Assembly (NCBI GenBank): GCA_026874595.1 | Contig: CM049321.1 | Span: forward strand, 25,533,479-25,597,478 | DNA length: 64,000 bases | Source: Sipunculus nudus | Taxonomy: Eukaryota > Annelida > Sipuncula > Golfingiida > Sipunculidae | Reading direction: 5' to 3' | Shown here: piece after piece, positions 48,977-62,221 of the stretch | Position numbering within the stretch: position 1 is the stretch's first letter | Layout: every line of letters starts with the position of its first letter | Position numbers and translations under genes: made by a program | Notes under the pieces: generated by a model | The model's input: the letters and a program-made list of their open reading frames with translations, nothing else | Database searches by the model: none | What the model was told of the DNA's origin: nothing

Positions 48977-51282
48977 ACTGTATATACAATTCAAACTTGA
49001 CTAAGTGATATTGCTTCATGTTAAAACTGTACTTTAATGGAATTTTCAAGTCTGTGTTAACACTGAAAATATACAATTATTATGGTACAAATAAAAGAAA
49101 ATCCAACATTAAATTTAAGTTATTCATTTATTGATTTACGTAAATCATTATGATTATTTTTAATATCATGATGTTGTTACTGTTTAATACTAGTATAAGT
49201 ACTATCATTACAATTATCATTGATAAAATTATAAAAAAATAAACTTATTGTATCTGTGCAAATGTACACGGTAATTTTGTTTAAACTAAAGATGCACTGT
49301 TATCTGTTTGTAGACATTATCTTTCAGAAATTATTTATAATTGCTGTATTGATTATTGAAATGTTTAGAGCTTTTGGCCTGAGGCCTTATTGCTCAATAA
49401 ACTTCTGTTCTGTTGTCTGTATAATTTGGTTTATATATATTTGGTTAAAATAAAATAATGTCGGTGTAACTTGAAGCAACATAAATTATCAAGAATACGT
49501 TTCCCTTTGAACAAAATATATAAGGATGCTAATCCCAGCAGACTACGTCAGGTCTTGCTTCCATAAATCACCAATTATCGGGATCGCTGCAAAAATTACG
49601 TCGTAATATGCAATTACTCTATACCATATCAGGCCCAGTTCTCGTAAAGTAATAACAATTAACTTGTAATTTCAGGCAGCCATTCGGTGCCCCCACACTA
49701 ATGATGCAGTACCTGTATTCATAGCAGTTAGATAACATGCATATCAATGGGGTTCCAGTCAAAATATTTCGATCTCCTATGTAGTTATTGCTATTCATGG
49801 TGTAAAAGAAAGGAGAGAACAGTTCGTTGAAACACCCTTAGGATGTAAATAATCCTTAAAGGATACATTTTGTATATCAGCTCAAAATCTCCATGCTTGG
49901 TGTTCATACATTTATACATTCTTCATGTCTGAGACCGAGAGCTATGTGTCTCTTACGCCGTTAGGCCCTGCTCATACTCCTGCAGCTCAATACAACACAG
50001 GACACCGTGAAACAGGGAGTGTTGGATCACAGGATTAGCGTTGTATTCTATGTTTGTCTCATATGAAAATACACCACAGTATTATATAATTCTTTGATTT
50101 TCATCCGGAAAGTATATACAATAGATCCATCTCATGTCTGCCCACCTGTTATTTTAGTATGTAATAAAATGCCTGGTATGTAAATTATTGGTCATGGAAG
50201 AGTCAAACGTACACGTTAAAATACATTAAGATATATACGATATAAAAGAATAAGTCATTTCACAGCTTTGAAATGTTGGAGATGGCAACGTACACATCCT
50301 GGCTTGATAAATTTCAGTTTTTCAGACAAATTCCAAAAACAAGACCATTTTTTGTATTAAAGGGGAAGGCAGGAAATCTTACAATTTACAATGTTAAAAC
50401 TAAAAAGGTACTTTTGGGAACTTGTATCGAAAATAATTCACAAAATCATCGGTTAGATAGTTCATGGTCGACCCCTACCCAGTGTGAGCGCTCTTCAGGC
50501 TTAATGGGGAGGCCGTTCCCACCGGCCCTGTTTAACTCACAAATGAGTCCGCCTTTCAGGGGTTCCTCGGTGATTTGACACAGCAATGGGGACAAATTAC
50601 AAACCCAGAGCCCGCAGGTGCAGTAGTCCGTGTGATACTGCCGTGACACCTAGTCAGAAACCGGAATGAAATTACGCAGATGTACATATACTCCCAGTTA
50701 AGCAAGCAGTGATCACCATTGAGGCGGTTACCTCAAGAAAAATATTTTAAATGTTTATTGATGGCGTATTTTTTAATTCTAAACAGAAATCATGAATACA
50801 TTTTAGGGTTATAAAATACCGCGCGCAGCATTTTTGTATTGTTTTATTAACAAAAAATCACAATCATGAGACACGGCGAGTAGGGATTAATTAGAACAAC
50901 ATGTAGGAATAGGTTTATATGCTTATAATACAATAGCATATAATACCTATATGCTTATACTTCCGGTCCTTTTTGCGATCGAGTCCTGTCTGAAATTAAT
51001 CATTTTCTATGCTGTACACGTTTGTAATATTATGACATTTTCTTGGGGATTTCGTGATTTCTTATTCCTAAAGTACTTATATCGCCGAGATTCTACATTT
51101 TTTAGAAACTTTGTCTTTCAATTCATCCACCGTGGATTTCTCTATACTAGTCATATTTTGAAGAAGGCAGATACGGCGTGCAATAAAGGTACTGTCTTCT
51201 AAGAATCAACGAGCACAAATAAGCCCAATGATATTGACTTCATATGAGAAACACTCCGATTTGTCATGACAATAATACAGAA
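48977..51282. other. No gene seen
   Basis: AT-rich. Short frames at 50273-50578 (plus) and 50446-50649 (minus) overlap in a locally GC-richer patch; neither shows a known domain. Confidence 0.4.
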
Positions 51283-51322
51283 GCGAATGCCCCCCCCCCC
51301 CCCCCTTGATCCGCCCCTGTAA
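51283..51322 (-). mobile_element. Fragment ending in GGATC-CGCCCCTG plus C-run
   Basis: A C-run followed by TTGATCCGCCCCTG, the reverse complement of the CAGGGGCGGATC terminus seen at 31617. Confidence 0.45.
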
Positions 51323-51461
51323 TAATAGCGTCCAAGTCAGCATTTTCCATACAAGATTTCAACTGCGTTAAGGATTTTAGAAGAAGTACACATTTCTGAG
51401 CCAACATAATTTCGTAGAGTGATGACTTTTCCAGTTGTTTATACGAAGAAACAGATTGACA

Positions 51462-51700
51462 CAGGGGTTTGGATAGTCGAGGGGTAAAACGCTCGGCTCT
51501 CTCCTCTGGCGACCCGGGTTCGATCCCGGGCTTGGCAATGCGAGCGGTTTGTAGTTTTCCGTCCAAGCCCGGTGGTTTTCTCCGGGTTCTCCGGTTTCCT
51601 CCATCCCCTACAGACTACCGAACGCCATCATCTGCGCTATGGAGAGTGCCTTGATTAGTTTTCATAACTATTTGTACAATCTATGTAAAATAAATAAGTT
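51462..51700 (+). mobile_element. tRNA-derived SINE
   Basis: The tRNA-like head has an A-box region (TGGATAGTCGAGGGGTAAAA) and a perfect B-box GGTTCGATCCC at 51517-51527. It is followed by an unrelated body and an AAATAAATAAG tail. The 24262-24495 copy shares both head and tail. The head does not continue into a tRNA acceptor end, so it is not a functional tRNA gene. Confidence 0.75.
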
Positions 51701-54700
51701 TATTTATCATTTATCACCTTCCTTTAAAAGGATCTGAGGGAACGTTATTGGATCTGGATAATTGATCTGAAAATGGGCCATGTTTCTCTAATTACTTCGG
51801 TGACAGTGTTTCTTTTTGTTTCATTTTCGAATGTTTCTCGACCGTTCAGCTGAAAAGTAAATAATTTGTGTATATATTTATATTTGAAAAAATTAACTTG
51901 ACAATGTCCCTTAAACAAGATGAAGATGAAATGGTTAAATAACTTTTTTTGTAATTTCCTCATGGAAGCATCCCGAGCAACATCAAGTCCCGACAAAAAT
52001 AAAACAAGTGTATAATATAATCGTAACATTTTTAAATTAACCACATTCACCCAGGTCTTCTTCGAAGATCGACTTCTAATCTGGTACTTAGGAAACAGTT
52101 TTTTGTATTTATTGAGCTACGGGCAAAAATAAATTAAAAAAATGTATTTTCAGTAAAAATACATAGATTTCTTAAGAAGGTCGTCACATATTTTTCATAT
52201 TGATCCTGTTTCCAATATGCAAATATATACATTTGGTGGAACCAATAATGTCAACCTCCTTCTAAGAAACGAAAATGGTTAATTCAACTTTTCCCACGAA
52301 TATCATAGTTGTTTAGTAACCAGATACTCTTTAAAAGCAAATGTTTTGTTTGAATTTTTATATCCGTCATTTGGCTGTCTGCGCATCTGTAATTCCTAAT
52401 TTTACGCGGTTTCTCAAGTCTCCTACCTTAAATTTCATTATCTATGTATCTTCTCAAGAAATATTACCGCGAAATTGAGTGGTGATTGGTCTTTATATAT
52501 GGATCCGTTCTATTAAATATGGCATCCATGTAGCAATTCTTTAACGGAACGATATCTTAAAAACCATTCTAGCCGTTCATTTATGGCAATATGATATGAT
52601 TACTGTTGAATTTCAAACAATTACCATTACGCACCCAGACAGCCGTATCTGAGATTTTCTTTGACATGCTTGCCCGTAAGAACTGGTCAAATATTTGTAG
52701 TCAACGATTTCTGAAGATTGGTCCCTGTCATAGGTGCTATCAACTTTCAAACGAGTTAGAAATCTACAATGGCCTTCAGAATATGGTATCCCACTAGATG
52801 CTGTGTGCATCCGACCGACGAACTGAGCCAAAAATTAAGTATGGCCCCCAAACAGGAATCTTAATTTTCTTATTTTATTGTTTCATCAACGGTTCGAACC
52901 ATTGCTCCAAAAATGTATATATTTACATTTTCATCACAGGTAACATCTTATTCAGCTTTTTCAGTATCTTGCAGTTTTTCAGAGAGGAATTCGTTTAGGA
53001 TAATTGGATTCTTTAGACCTTAATTGATATGCAATATCTTTTACCTCCGAGAATCGTTTAAATTTAAATAATGTTAGCATTTTGTTTGAAGTTGTGTTAT
53101 ATAATTTTAAATTCATGTAATGCTTCAAATGATTGGTGTACTTCATGGGTCTAATATGAACAGAAAAAAGGCTTTTTAAAGAAAACGTTTTAAGGAAAAA
53201 TTTTGCCAATAATATAACCTAAAATGTTTCTTATGCCGTATGCGTCATAACAGGGATTGGGCGGGATTAAGTCGGGATTTAGCCACCTGTTTTTGAACCA
53301 CTATCTGTATCTGCAAGTGTGTTCCATGTGTAAAATATAAGGTAAAATTTTGGATGGATTCCAATTAATTTTTGTGGAAGAACGGTATGTCAGTTGCTGG
53401 ATGCGTGGACCCATACGATTTCCATTCATAGACATATTTTTTTTTCGTGATACATTTTTCTCCACAGCATACCATTTGGTGATGAAAAATGGTAAATTGT
53501 TAAAATTTTGTTTCGACTAGGAGCCGGTTTAGGAGGAAATCCGCCAAATGATGGAGCACATTGATCAGACTTGGATTCACACGAGTACCCGTTAGGGTTT
53601 ACGGACGTTGCAATCTGACCCTTTCAATTTTCCGTGGCTTCTTCATACACCAGTGGCGTAGGTAAAAATGTAGTCCATTCAAATATGTTTTATCAGAATC
53701 GTTTCAAGGCAAATTTCATTAACATGGGTGATTTTGGGTAAGGACTTCATAGGTAATATTTAGTAAGCATACGCACGTCACATATAAACAGATGTTTCCT
53801 TGAAATGAAACAAATTTAGATTTTGAAGTTTGAGAGTTGACACGAGGTGTTCCGGCCATCATATAGTGCCTTTTATGAAGAGGTTCGTTTGGAGTAGAAA
53901 CAACATAAAACGGATGGGTGATGGTAGAGATATGCGTTCTTTCAGCGCCCCAGTCTAGGCACAACGTTCACCAAGTGAAATCAGCATTTCTTCTTAAAAA
54001 ATAATATAATCGCTTCAAATGCGCAGTTGTCTGTTGTGAAATTCTTAATACAGAAAATGGATTTCACAAAGGATTAAAAATTACTTTTTTGAAAGGTTAG
54101 AAAAAGATTCGAGGATTTGTGTTGAAGACTGATTCGACAAAAGAATAATTATCGCAAGAGTGCTGTTGAAAAGAGCAGTTTCTCACTCATCTTAGACTTG
54201 TAATGTAATGAATGTGAATGTAATGAAGCAATGAATTAGATTATTTGGAGTGTATTCTATTGATCTCGTTTTGCAAATTTAAAAAGGTTTCTACCTTTAC
54301 TTAGACTTATATGAACACTTACGAATAATTAATCTTAATATAAAAGCGTTTACGATTATCCCCGCTTCATAACATGAACACTAAATGGTACTTATGTGTA
54401 AATATATTGACATTTATATTTTGCTTCTTCGCATTACGCTGGCACAATGTACATTTTGATAGGTTCACTTTTATATTTGCCTTTATAAGCTTTTATCTAA
54501 TATTCTAATACATAAATGTCTGTATGATATTCAATAATTAATTATAGTAATATACTACTTATATGTTATTATAACGTTCTTTATAATTATCTGAACAAGA
54601 CCCAGAAATGAAGCAATGCTATTTATCCCTAATTGAAGAGGGCTCACATGCTTTACTTGTTTATGTTAAATCCCGTTACAACATTTTTTATTTGCTACTG

Positions 54701-55529
54701 CCTTTTAAATTTAGTGGGATGTTAAAGTCTGTGGAAATACCCCTGCTTCATTAAGCTATGATACAGCTTAAATCATTTGTTGTGTATATAAGCTATTAAT
54801 CCCGTTTTACAAATTTTTAAAAAATTCTACTTTCTCTTAGACTTTTTTAACACTTATGAAAAATTAAACATGAGTGAGTGAAACATTTCATTATATTTTT
54901 CAATATAGCCTTATTATTTTCCCTTATGTACACAGTTTTAGGAAAATTGCAAAATTCATTCCTGTTGGACCAGCCGATTAAATTAAAGAAATATTGTCGG
55001 CGTATATTATGAGAGAAACATGAATGCCAATTATTATTATTATTTGTAAATTGACTTTTCCCTAGTCAGGGTATAGTCAGTGTAAAGACCGTGATGTTTC
55101 ATTTTTATAATTAATTATTTCTTTATCACTTTCATTGAAAAAAAACATATTTACTTAAATAGAAATGGTATAGAACGGCGTTTTTGATTATTAAGTATTA
55201 CTTAAACCATTCCAAAGTTATTTTTAACTCACATACGATCCCATAAGCTTTACCTTATTATTAACCTAATACACATCATTTTTTTTTGTCTTAGAGCGTT
55301 CGTGTTTTTTTTTTTATAAAATTCAAAATTAACATTATTTATTATTTGTAATTTGTTGTTACAGGTATATCACATATTATAATTTGTAAACGAGCAATAT
55401 TAAGCTTGCATTCTGGATGGGTTATTTTTTCTCCAAGAATGTAAAATAAAATCTATTTTGTGTTGTTTACATGCATCTCTGTCTCATATAAGAAACAAAC
55501 AAACATATGTTGGGCAAGGGACGTCAGCT
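51701..55529. other. No gene seen
   Basis: Very AT-rich. Two loosely similar blocks about 540 bp apart (near 54268 and 54808, sharing a TCT(C/T)-ACTTAGACTT-like core and AACACTTA) suggest an old tandem duplication. Short minus-strand frames at 51745-52050 and 53719-53964 have no recognisable domain. Confidence 0.45.
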
Positions 55530-55790
55530 TCATGGGCCTAAGAGCTAGACTTCGTAGAACACAGGCGAAAGCGCCATGCTTTTAAAACCTAGACACATAA
55601 GACCACGGGTTTCAAGGGCACGTTCTTGGCTTTAGACACGCAAGGCCATGGGCGTAAGCGTCATGCTAATATATTTTGATATGGCAGACCAAGGGCTTCA
55701 GCGTCACGGCCATAGGTGTAGACATGCTATGCCATGGGTGTCAGCGGCACAGACCACAAAACTGAACATGCTAGACCGCTAGACTAGGTA
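55530..55790. repeat. Degenerate repeats with GGCCATGGG / CGTCA(T/C)G cores
   Basis: Recurring GCATGGGCGTAAGCGTCATG-like segments (for example near 55650, 55690 and 55730), each followed by AGAC and a CTA. Leads directly into the 59-bp array. Confidence 0.45.
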
Positions 55791-56645
55791 AATAAATATA
55801 CACAAGCTAGGCAAGAATCCTAACAAACTGAACAACGTGTGTAATAGGTAAAAAAAATTACATGCTAAGCTAGAATCCTAACAAACTGATCGTGTCCTAT
55901 GGAAAAAAGAGAAACAGGCTAGGCTAGAAACTTAACAAACTCAACAACGTGTGTACCAGGTAAATAAATGGATACATGCTAGGCTAGATCCTAACAAACT
56001 GAACAACATGTATACTTTGTAAATAAACATACAAAGGCTAGGCTTGAATCCTTACAAACTGAACAACGTGTGTACTATGTAAATAGACAGACAAAGGCTA
56101 GGCTTGAATCCTAACAAACTGAACAGCGTGTGTACTATGTAAATAGACAAAGGCTAGGCTTGAATCCTAACAAACTTAACATCGTGTCCTATGAAAAGAA
56201 AGAGAAATCGGCTAGGCTTGAATCCTAACAAACTTTACAACGTGTGTAATTGGTAAATACATAGACAAAGGCAAGGCTAAATCCTAACAAAATGAACAAC
56301 CTGTGTACAAGGTAAATAAACAAACACAGACTAGGCTAGAATCCTAACAAATGGAACAACGTGTAAACTAGGTAAATAAACATACACAGGCTTGGCTACA
56401 ATCCTAACAAACGGAACAACGTGTGACCTAGGAAAATAAACAGACACAGACTATGATAGAATCCTAACAAACCGAACAACATGTGTATGAGGTAAATTGA
56501 CAGGCACAGGCTAGGTTAGAATCCTGGCAAACGGAACGGGTGTGCTAGGTATATAAAGATAAACAGGCTAGGCTAGAATCTTAACAAACTGAACGTGTAC
56601 ACTAGGTAATCAGAGAGACACAGGCTAGGCTAGAATCCTAACCAA
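55790..56645. repeat. Minisatellite, 59-bp unit, about 15 copies
   Basis: GCTAGGCTAGAATCCTAACA then AACTGAACAACGTGTGTACT and AGGTAAATAAACA recur with small changes. The CCTAACAAA core lies near 55818, 55868, 55931, 55987, 56050, 56111, 56164, 56226, 56285, 56342, 56401, 56462, 56523, 56580 and 56638. Non-coding; it ends close to where segmental duplication copy 2 begins. Confidence 0.85.
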
Positions 56646-56769
56646 CTGCTTTGCATCCACCAAGGCTAGAAGGGTTAATCCGCACAGAATATTTGTTCAG
56701 CTTATAATTAAGCCACCAAATAACATTGAGTACCAGTCAATCCGTCCCAGTCAATCACATGATGGAAAA

Positions 56770-57104
56770 AATGCATGGAAGCCATTGCCACGGAGAGCCG
56801 TCGCTAAGGAGCGAACATGGAAATCGTAAATACAGATCACATGCATAATTCCTGAAGAGATGTATGGATTCCAAATTGATTATATTGATACTCTACAGTA
56901 TCCATTTAACGTCTGTTTCAGAGAATTGGGAAATCCAAACGTTTCTAGGGAAGAAAAATCTACAGATCATTTTGAATCACTATGACTGACATGTCAATAA
57001 CACTGTTAGTCTTTCCTACAGACGCCAGGTGCCGCTACAGACATCAACTTGTCCCCAGGTGAACCTGAAGAAGAGGCTGCACACCGATGAGTAACATGGA
57101 CATA
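56770..57104. repeat. Segmental duplication, copy 2, left part
   Basis: Matches 31190-31540 (see that entry). Interrupted at the TA at 57103-57104 by the next element. Confidence 0.6.
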
Positions 57105-58329
57105 CTGTGGTTGTCTTCTTATTCGCGGTGGTTTCAAATTCGCGATATTCGCGGTCGCTCTCTGACCGCGAAATTGAATCCACGCAGTTTTGAATGACCA
57201 TGATCATTAATTTAAGAAGCTGCCGATAGTTTGCGACAGTTGAGATTTATCTCCAGCTACGTAGTGATGTCCATCGAGTCTGGTACATATACGTTAAATG
57301 GTTCAGGAAGAATGACAGGGCCCATTAAAAATAATATCGGTTGGCTTGGTTTCAAAAACGGGACCCTTGCAGGTGCGTGCTAACGCCAGCGGTCGCGTCC
57401 CGCAGTTTTCTTCTGTCCCGCGGCACATGACTGGAAAGTGTCAATGCCTGCTGGGCAGTAAAAAATGGGCGTGTATGTGTGCCAAGTTAGATAACATCCA
57501 GTGCCCCTTAAAATGAATATTGAGTAGAAGGTACGCTTTCACATTGTGCCGTATTTAATCATTTTAATGAATAAAATTTACCACTGAAGTAGTGAACGTA
57601 GCCGCTAGGGTTACGCCACCTTGTAACTTTATTTTAAAGGACTAATTCCGTGAAATCATGACGCGCCAAACGATCTATAGATGATTGGCTAGAGATGACG
57701 TGAATTTTGAATATATTTGAAAGGTCACAGTTCATTTTGGGGCCAAAGTGCCGTAAAACAGTGGAATATTATGTTTTGCTTCAGATTTTAACTGTGAGAA
57801 ACTGAATACATTTCCTTCTTCCACCTATATGGAAGAAATTAGCAACATAAACGGCACTCAAAATTATTCTGGGCACTCCCTGCCTTTGATACTGAAACAG
57901 GCGCCCCTTTTTGGTTGAGCAGGTGATTACGACTCGACTTTTAATTAACAGGAGTAAGATACCCTTATCGAGACAGTTTCCCTAAACAAACTTAAAATAC
58001 GGATTTGTAGTACAAGGTTGGTTTCTCGACACACTTTAATAACATCTGAGTTGTGTGTAATGTACCTCGGCCTTGAACTAATTACAGCCAGCGGTGTCAA
58101 TGCTTCCAGCAGGCGTCGGCTCTGCCGTCTGTGAATGTTCGAACATGCGATATCCGGACAGAGAAAAGGTAGCCCTAGATAATAGTGAAATCACCGGTTA
58201 ATGAAATTATTTTTGATAATCAAACATACTACTATACCAATGATAGAGGGCGAAAAAGGAACCCCGTGAAACTTTTAAAAATATAAAAACCGCGAAAATT
58301 CAGCCCCGCCAATATAAAGGCAACCACAG
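57105..58329. mobile_element. TA-flanked inverted-repeat element (CTGTGGTTG ends)
   Basis: The left end CTGTGGTTGTCTTCTTATTC is mirrored by GGCAACCACAG at 58319-58329, and a TA dinucleotide lies outside each end. Similarity between the arms continues over about 24 bp (through CGCGG). TA target sites suggest a Tc1/mariner-type MITE. The interior has no transposase. Confidence 0.7.
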
Positions 58330-58544
58330 TATTCTAAAGCGGCAGCCGAATAGTGATTGAGGAAGCCCCTAAATAGGTGAGGTAGCCACACACCAAGCAT
58401 TTTCTTGCCTAACAGACCAGAAGAGCATTTCTCAGTTATGTTGATTAACGTGGCGGGCCGTATACGGAGATAAAGGACTTATTAACGACAACTATACCGT
58501 CGTGTGTATTCAGCTACTTGTTTCTAACATCAGCTGGTTTATTT

Positions 58545-58985
58545 CATAGACATCACAATTGATTAGACCCGATAAGTGCGGTGTGTTGCGTATACGATTG
58601 ATCTGGGCTCAAAGTTCAGAACTGCAGGGCCTGTACTTATGTAAGAGTTACATGCAATAGGCACACAGTGGCCAACCTCAGTTCAGCCATTTAGCCTGGA
58701 AAATAAGATAAACTCTTCAGTTTTAACACCAACAATCTGTATACACCAACGATATTTCATTTGTCATAAAAACACACCAATTATGATGTGTTTTTATGAC
58801 AAATGAAATATCATTTCGCTGCGGCCTAATGGCTGTGGCGAGCACCACCGTGGGTATATTTTATGATGTTCCTGCGTACTGGTGTTAGTGTGTGAAAAAA
58901 TACTTTTGAATGTTTCAAAGATATATTTGAACACATACATAGACCAGTAGGTGATTAAATATTCTTCATGAATACTCCCACTCAA
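58545..58985. repeat. Segmental duplication, copy 2, right part
   Basis: Matches about 33940-34330. It contains a perfect hairpin at 58751-58812 that copy 1 lacks. Confidence 0.65.
58751..58812. repeat. Perfect 26-bp inverted repeat with 10-base loop
   Basis: Arms 58751-58776 and 58787-58812 are exact reverse complements (GATATTTCATTTGTCATAAA and onward), with a CCAATTATGA loop. Transcribed from either strand it would fold into a stable hairpin. Confidence 0.9.
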
Positions 58986-61123
58986 GCACATATATCCTAA
59001 TTCGGCTTGCTCCTGCAATTGATAAGACTATTTAAATGAGGTACCAATTAATGCAATGATTAACTCTTTACCAGTGAGCGTGTACCCACTGTTATGTAAA
59101 TTATTATCCATGTTATTGGGTTATAAATTTGCACTCCTTAGCATATTTTCAGGTGTGCTACATCAGTCAGAACTGTAATATTTGGGAAGTCATCTTGCCA
59201 ACGTTTAAGTGTGATGACCTCTTTTTCCTCCTTAGTACACCGGAACATTAGATGTAAAGAAATAATGCCAGATAACGTGTCTTACATGCCACATTGAGAC
59301 ATTGTAATTAAGCCAACCATTGACAAAATGTCACTGTTTATTTCATAATTTGGCTAATTCTAGGCTGTTTAAAATATGTTGCAGAAAATTATATTAAATA
59401 TATTATTTTCTTTGCATTCAGTGTTTGGTAAGCGTATTAATTTTTTGGGACTAATCGCATTACCTGCATTCGTTTAATTTTGAAGAAGTTAATGTACGTG
59501 GTCATGACATATTTTGGCCTGTAATCGTATATTATACGCTAGGCCATTTGGGTATCTCGTTCTTTTTTTTATATATTTATGAAGAATGCAAGAAGAATTT
59601 AACATTAATATAGTATAAGGTGATATTTTGTAAAAAAAAAAAATAGTGATAAGTGTAACGAACATTATAGTAGTCTATCTGCCTAATCCATAATTAGCCC
59701 CGGAGAAGGAAAGTCTATTCATATCTGTCAGATACATAGTCCTGATCACTGTTCTTATTTTATTAAAGTCACTGCAGGGCAATATAAAATATGCCAGCAG
59801 CGGGAGAGGCATGTCTGTCCTGACGCTAACAATCACAAGGTAAAAATAATGCTGGTTTAGAAATGGATCTGTTTGTGAAATATTTAAGTGAAACTTTTTG
59901 AGAGGTTATCAGTTGCGTCACAAGGTATATTTACTGCTTCAGAAAAACAGATATGTTTTTAATATATGTCACAAAGGTAGCATTACAAGTGAATATGGTA
60001 TCAGATGTATTGAAAACATCATTTATTTAATGGTATGGCACAGGCTTTTGACACATATGGGTCTTTGAGAGCATGTATGGAATTGCCTAGATTTTTTAAA
60101 AATAAAACTTTCCTAACACTGGTAATAGTAAGACCTACTTTTCCACTTACTCTAACCTAAAAGCGTGATCTTACGTTTACTTACATGCATATCTCCCAAG
60201 AAAAGTATATAGAATACGGTAAACGATAAATTTACTTTTAATTTATCAATAAATCATATTACATAAGAGTTATGCTATTTTGCAAGTCATATTTATACAT
60301 AATATATTTCAGTTAAGAAATTATCAAACCTTTGTAGGAATATGGGATTTTTATAAATGAAGACTCATTAGTTATAGCCTTAACTGTGCATGGGTAATTT
60401 TACGTGTATAAAACTGTTTTTTCTTCTAAATACGTCCTTCAAGATGGGCCAAAGTGGAAGAATTCTTACATAAATATCAAATTCTCCATCTTCAGTTGAA
60501 GTTCCTACATACGTTAATGAGCAATGCGAGAACAGCATTTTCACGACATGTCTGCCTTGTGACCAGTCCCATCCTTGTTAACAGTTAAAAGCCGAGTTAA
60601 CAAAAATCAATCAGGCCACATCAATTTACTTTCAGGCACCGCTCTGTCTCTGTTTCTTATATTATCAAATTGAAAAATCATTGTGCATGTTTTGTATAAA
60701 TTTGCTTCATTTAGGTATAAGGATCATCAACAAACTACGTAGTATTCTCTCCTAATTTATAATTACACATGATACGATTATGTTAATTGAATTTGTCAAT
60801 ATTTTACATTTGCAAAGGATGGTAAATATAGTTTTTTCCGTGTCCAAGGGTATAGAATTAACCATAATTTTTTAAGTGTTAAGTGTCTTCCCCAGAAGGT
60901 ATGTTTCATGGCCGACGGTCAAAAGGCTGTCAATGTAGCACAGGTATCTTCCAATCTACACATTTACATTTTACAAATGAACAAACAAAATAACTGGATG
61001 ATACAAAGATACCATGGATCCTGATCATACCAGCTTAGAACTTCAAACTGTACTTGTAATGATTTTTATTATGTTTGATACATTTCTATAATACCTCATG
61101 TAAAACATTAATTTTTTTTTCAG
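58986..61123. other. No coding sequence seen; gene 4 5' region
   Basis: AT-rich. A GC-richer string near 59790-59840 ending ATCACAAG|GTAAAAAT could be a 5' non-coding exon of gene 4, judged only from the donor-like sequence. Confidence 0.3.
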
Positions 61124-61146
61124 GCAACAAGACAACCGAAAGCAAT

Positions 61147-62129
61147 ATGAACAGGAGTGGAGTATTAGAGTGGCCTATTTGTCAATCGTCTATGATAGGG
61201 CGCAGTCCGCGTGCCCTTTCTTGTCTTCATACCTTTTGCGAGGACTGTCTGGCAGCTTGTGAAAATCATGGCCAGGCAGGATATATTAAATGTCCTACAT
61301 GCAGGAAATATACACGACTTCCCCCTGGTGGTGTTGAAGATCTTCCACATAACTTTTTTTATCAATCAGTTTGCAGGAAATGATCACGGCTGTGAAAACT
61401 GTACTGACGAAAATGGAGTTTCACCTGTGGCAAGTGTATTTTGCGGTCAGTGTAAAAAAAGATTCTGTGATGAATGTAGGCTCTACCACGGCACCATACC
61501 CTTGTTTAAAGATCACAATATGTTGCTGCTTTCACAGACAAATTTTGAAACAAGAAACCCTAAGATCTGCTCAGCTCATAAGATGCCCTTAGAATTGTAT
61601 TGTCCAGATTGCAGCGAATGCATCTGCATCTCCTGTGCTATGCACAAAAAACATCTAGGGCATCAAGACAAACTTTTAGATGTAAAGAAAGAGATTGCTC
61701 AACGCAAAAAGCAAGTGTATACACTTAATGCGCCTTTGAAGGCAAACATTTCAACTCTTTTAGATAAGGTGGAAGCTACCATGGCTCAGCTGAAGAAAAC
61801 TGATGGTAACCTAATCTTGACAGGAGAAAACATGAAACAGGCTATCGATCTGAAAGTGAAAGCACTCCGCGATGAGTTGAACAACAAGTATATAAATCCA
61901 TGCGAGACAACGCTTGCTAATTTGAAACTCTTCTCGAGTGAAATTGACCTTATTAAAAGAAACGCTTCTAAGTTCCAGACTTTACCAGAGTTAGACCAGA
62001 TGATAACAAGATACAAAGAAACTGAGAGGAAGTATGAGGAATTATCACAACAAGAAGTTCCGATGATACGTCATGTTGAACCATCGACACTACCAGAGGT
62101 TGGACGTTTAACGCAACCAGCAAACATTG
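61147..62129 (+). CDS. Gene 4, main exon: RING/B-box/coiled coil, damaged
   Basis: Paralogue of genes 1-3. A 3' splice site (AATTTTTTTTTCAG) ends at 61123 and the ATG is at 61147. Two lesions lie in the RING region. The first zinc ligand is Trp (W9 in EWPIC, codon at 61171), although the other ligands (C12, C26, H28, C31, C34, C49, C52) are present. A run of seven T at 61354-61360 then shifts the frame just after the conserved GGV..LP.NF motif; the RING frame stops at 61381. From there the B-boxes and coiled coil are open in the other frame down to a phase-1 donor (CATTG|GTATAA) after VGRL. So this may be a RING-dead copy, a pseudogene, or an assembly error at the homopolymer. The downstream exons remain open. 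Confidence 0.75.
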
Positions 62130-62221
62130 GTATAACTTTTATCTAGTTATTATAAGATTAACAAATAATATTATATCTTTATTCAATAAAGCGTTCGCTG
62201 TTCAGAAATCAGAAATTGCAG

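Noticed and set aside
51462-51540. tRNA gene
   Set aside because: It has A- and B-box-like parts, but no acceptor-stem closure, and the tail matches another SINE copy.
55790-56645. CRISPR-like array
   Set aside because: Units are contiguous 59-bp repeats without unique spacers, in a clearly eukaryotic genome.
61211-61353. Alternative N-terminus of gene 4 in the second frame
   Set aside because: Upstream of the T-run the second frame gives unrelated sequence while the first frame encodes the RING, so the two frames are parts of one exon split by a shift.
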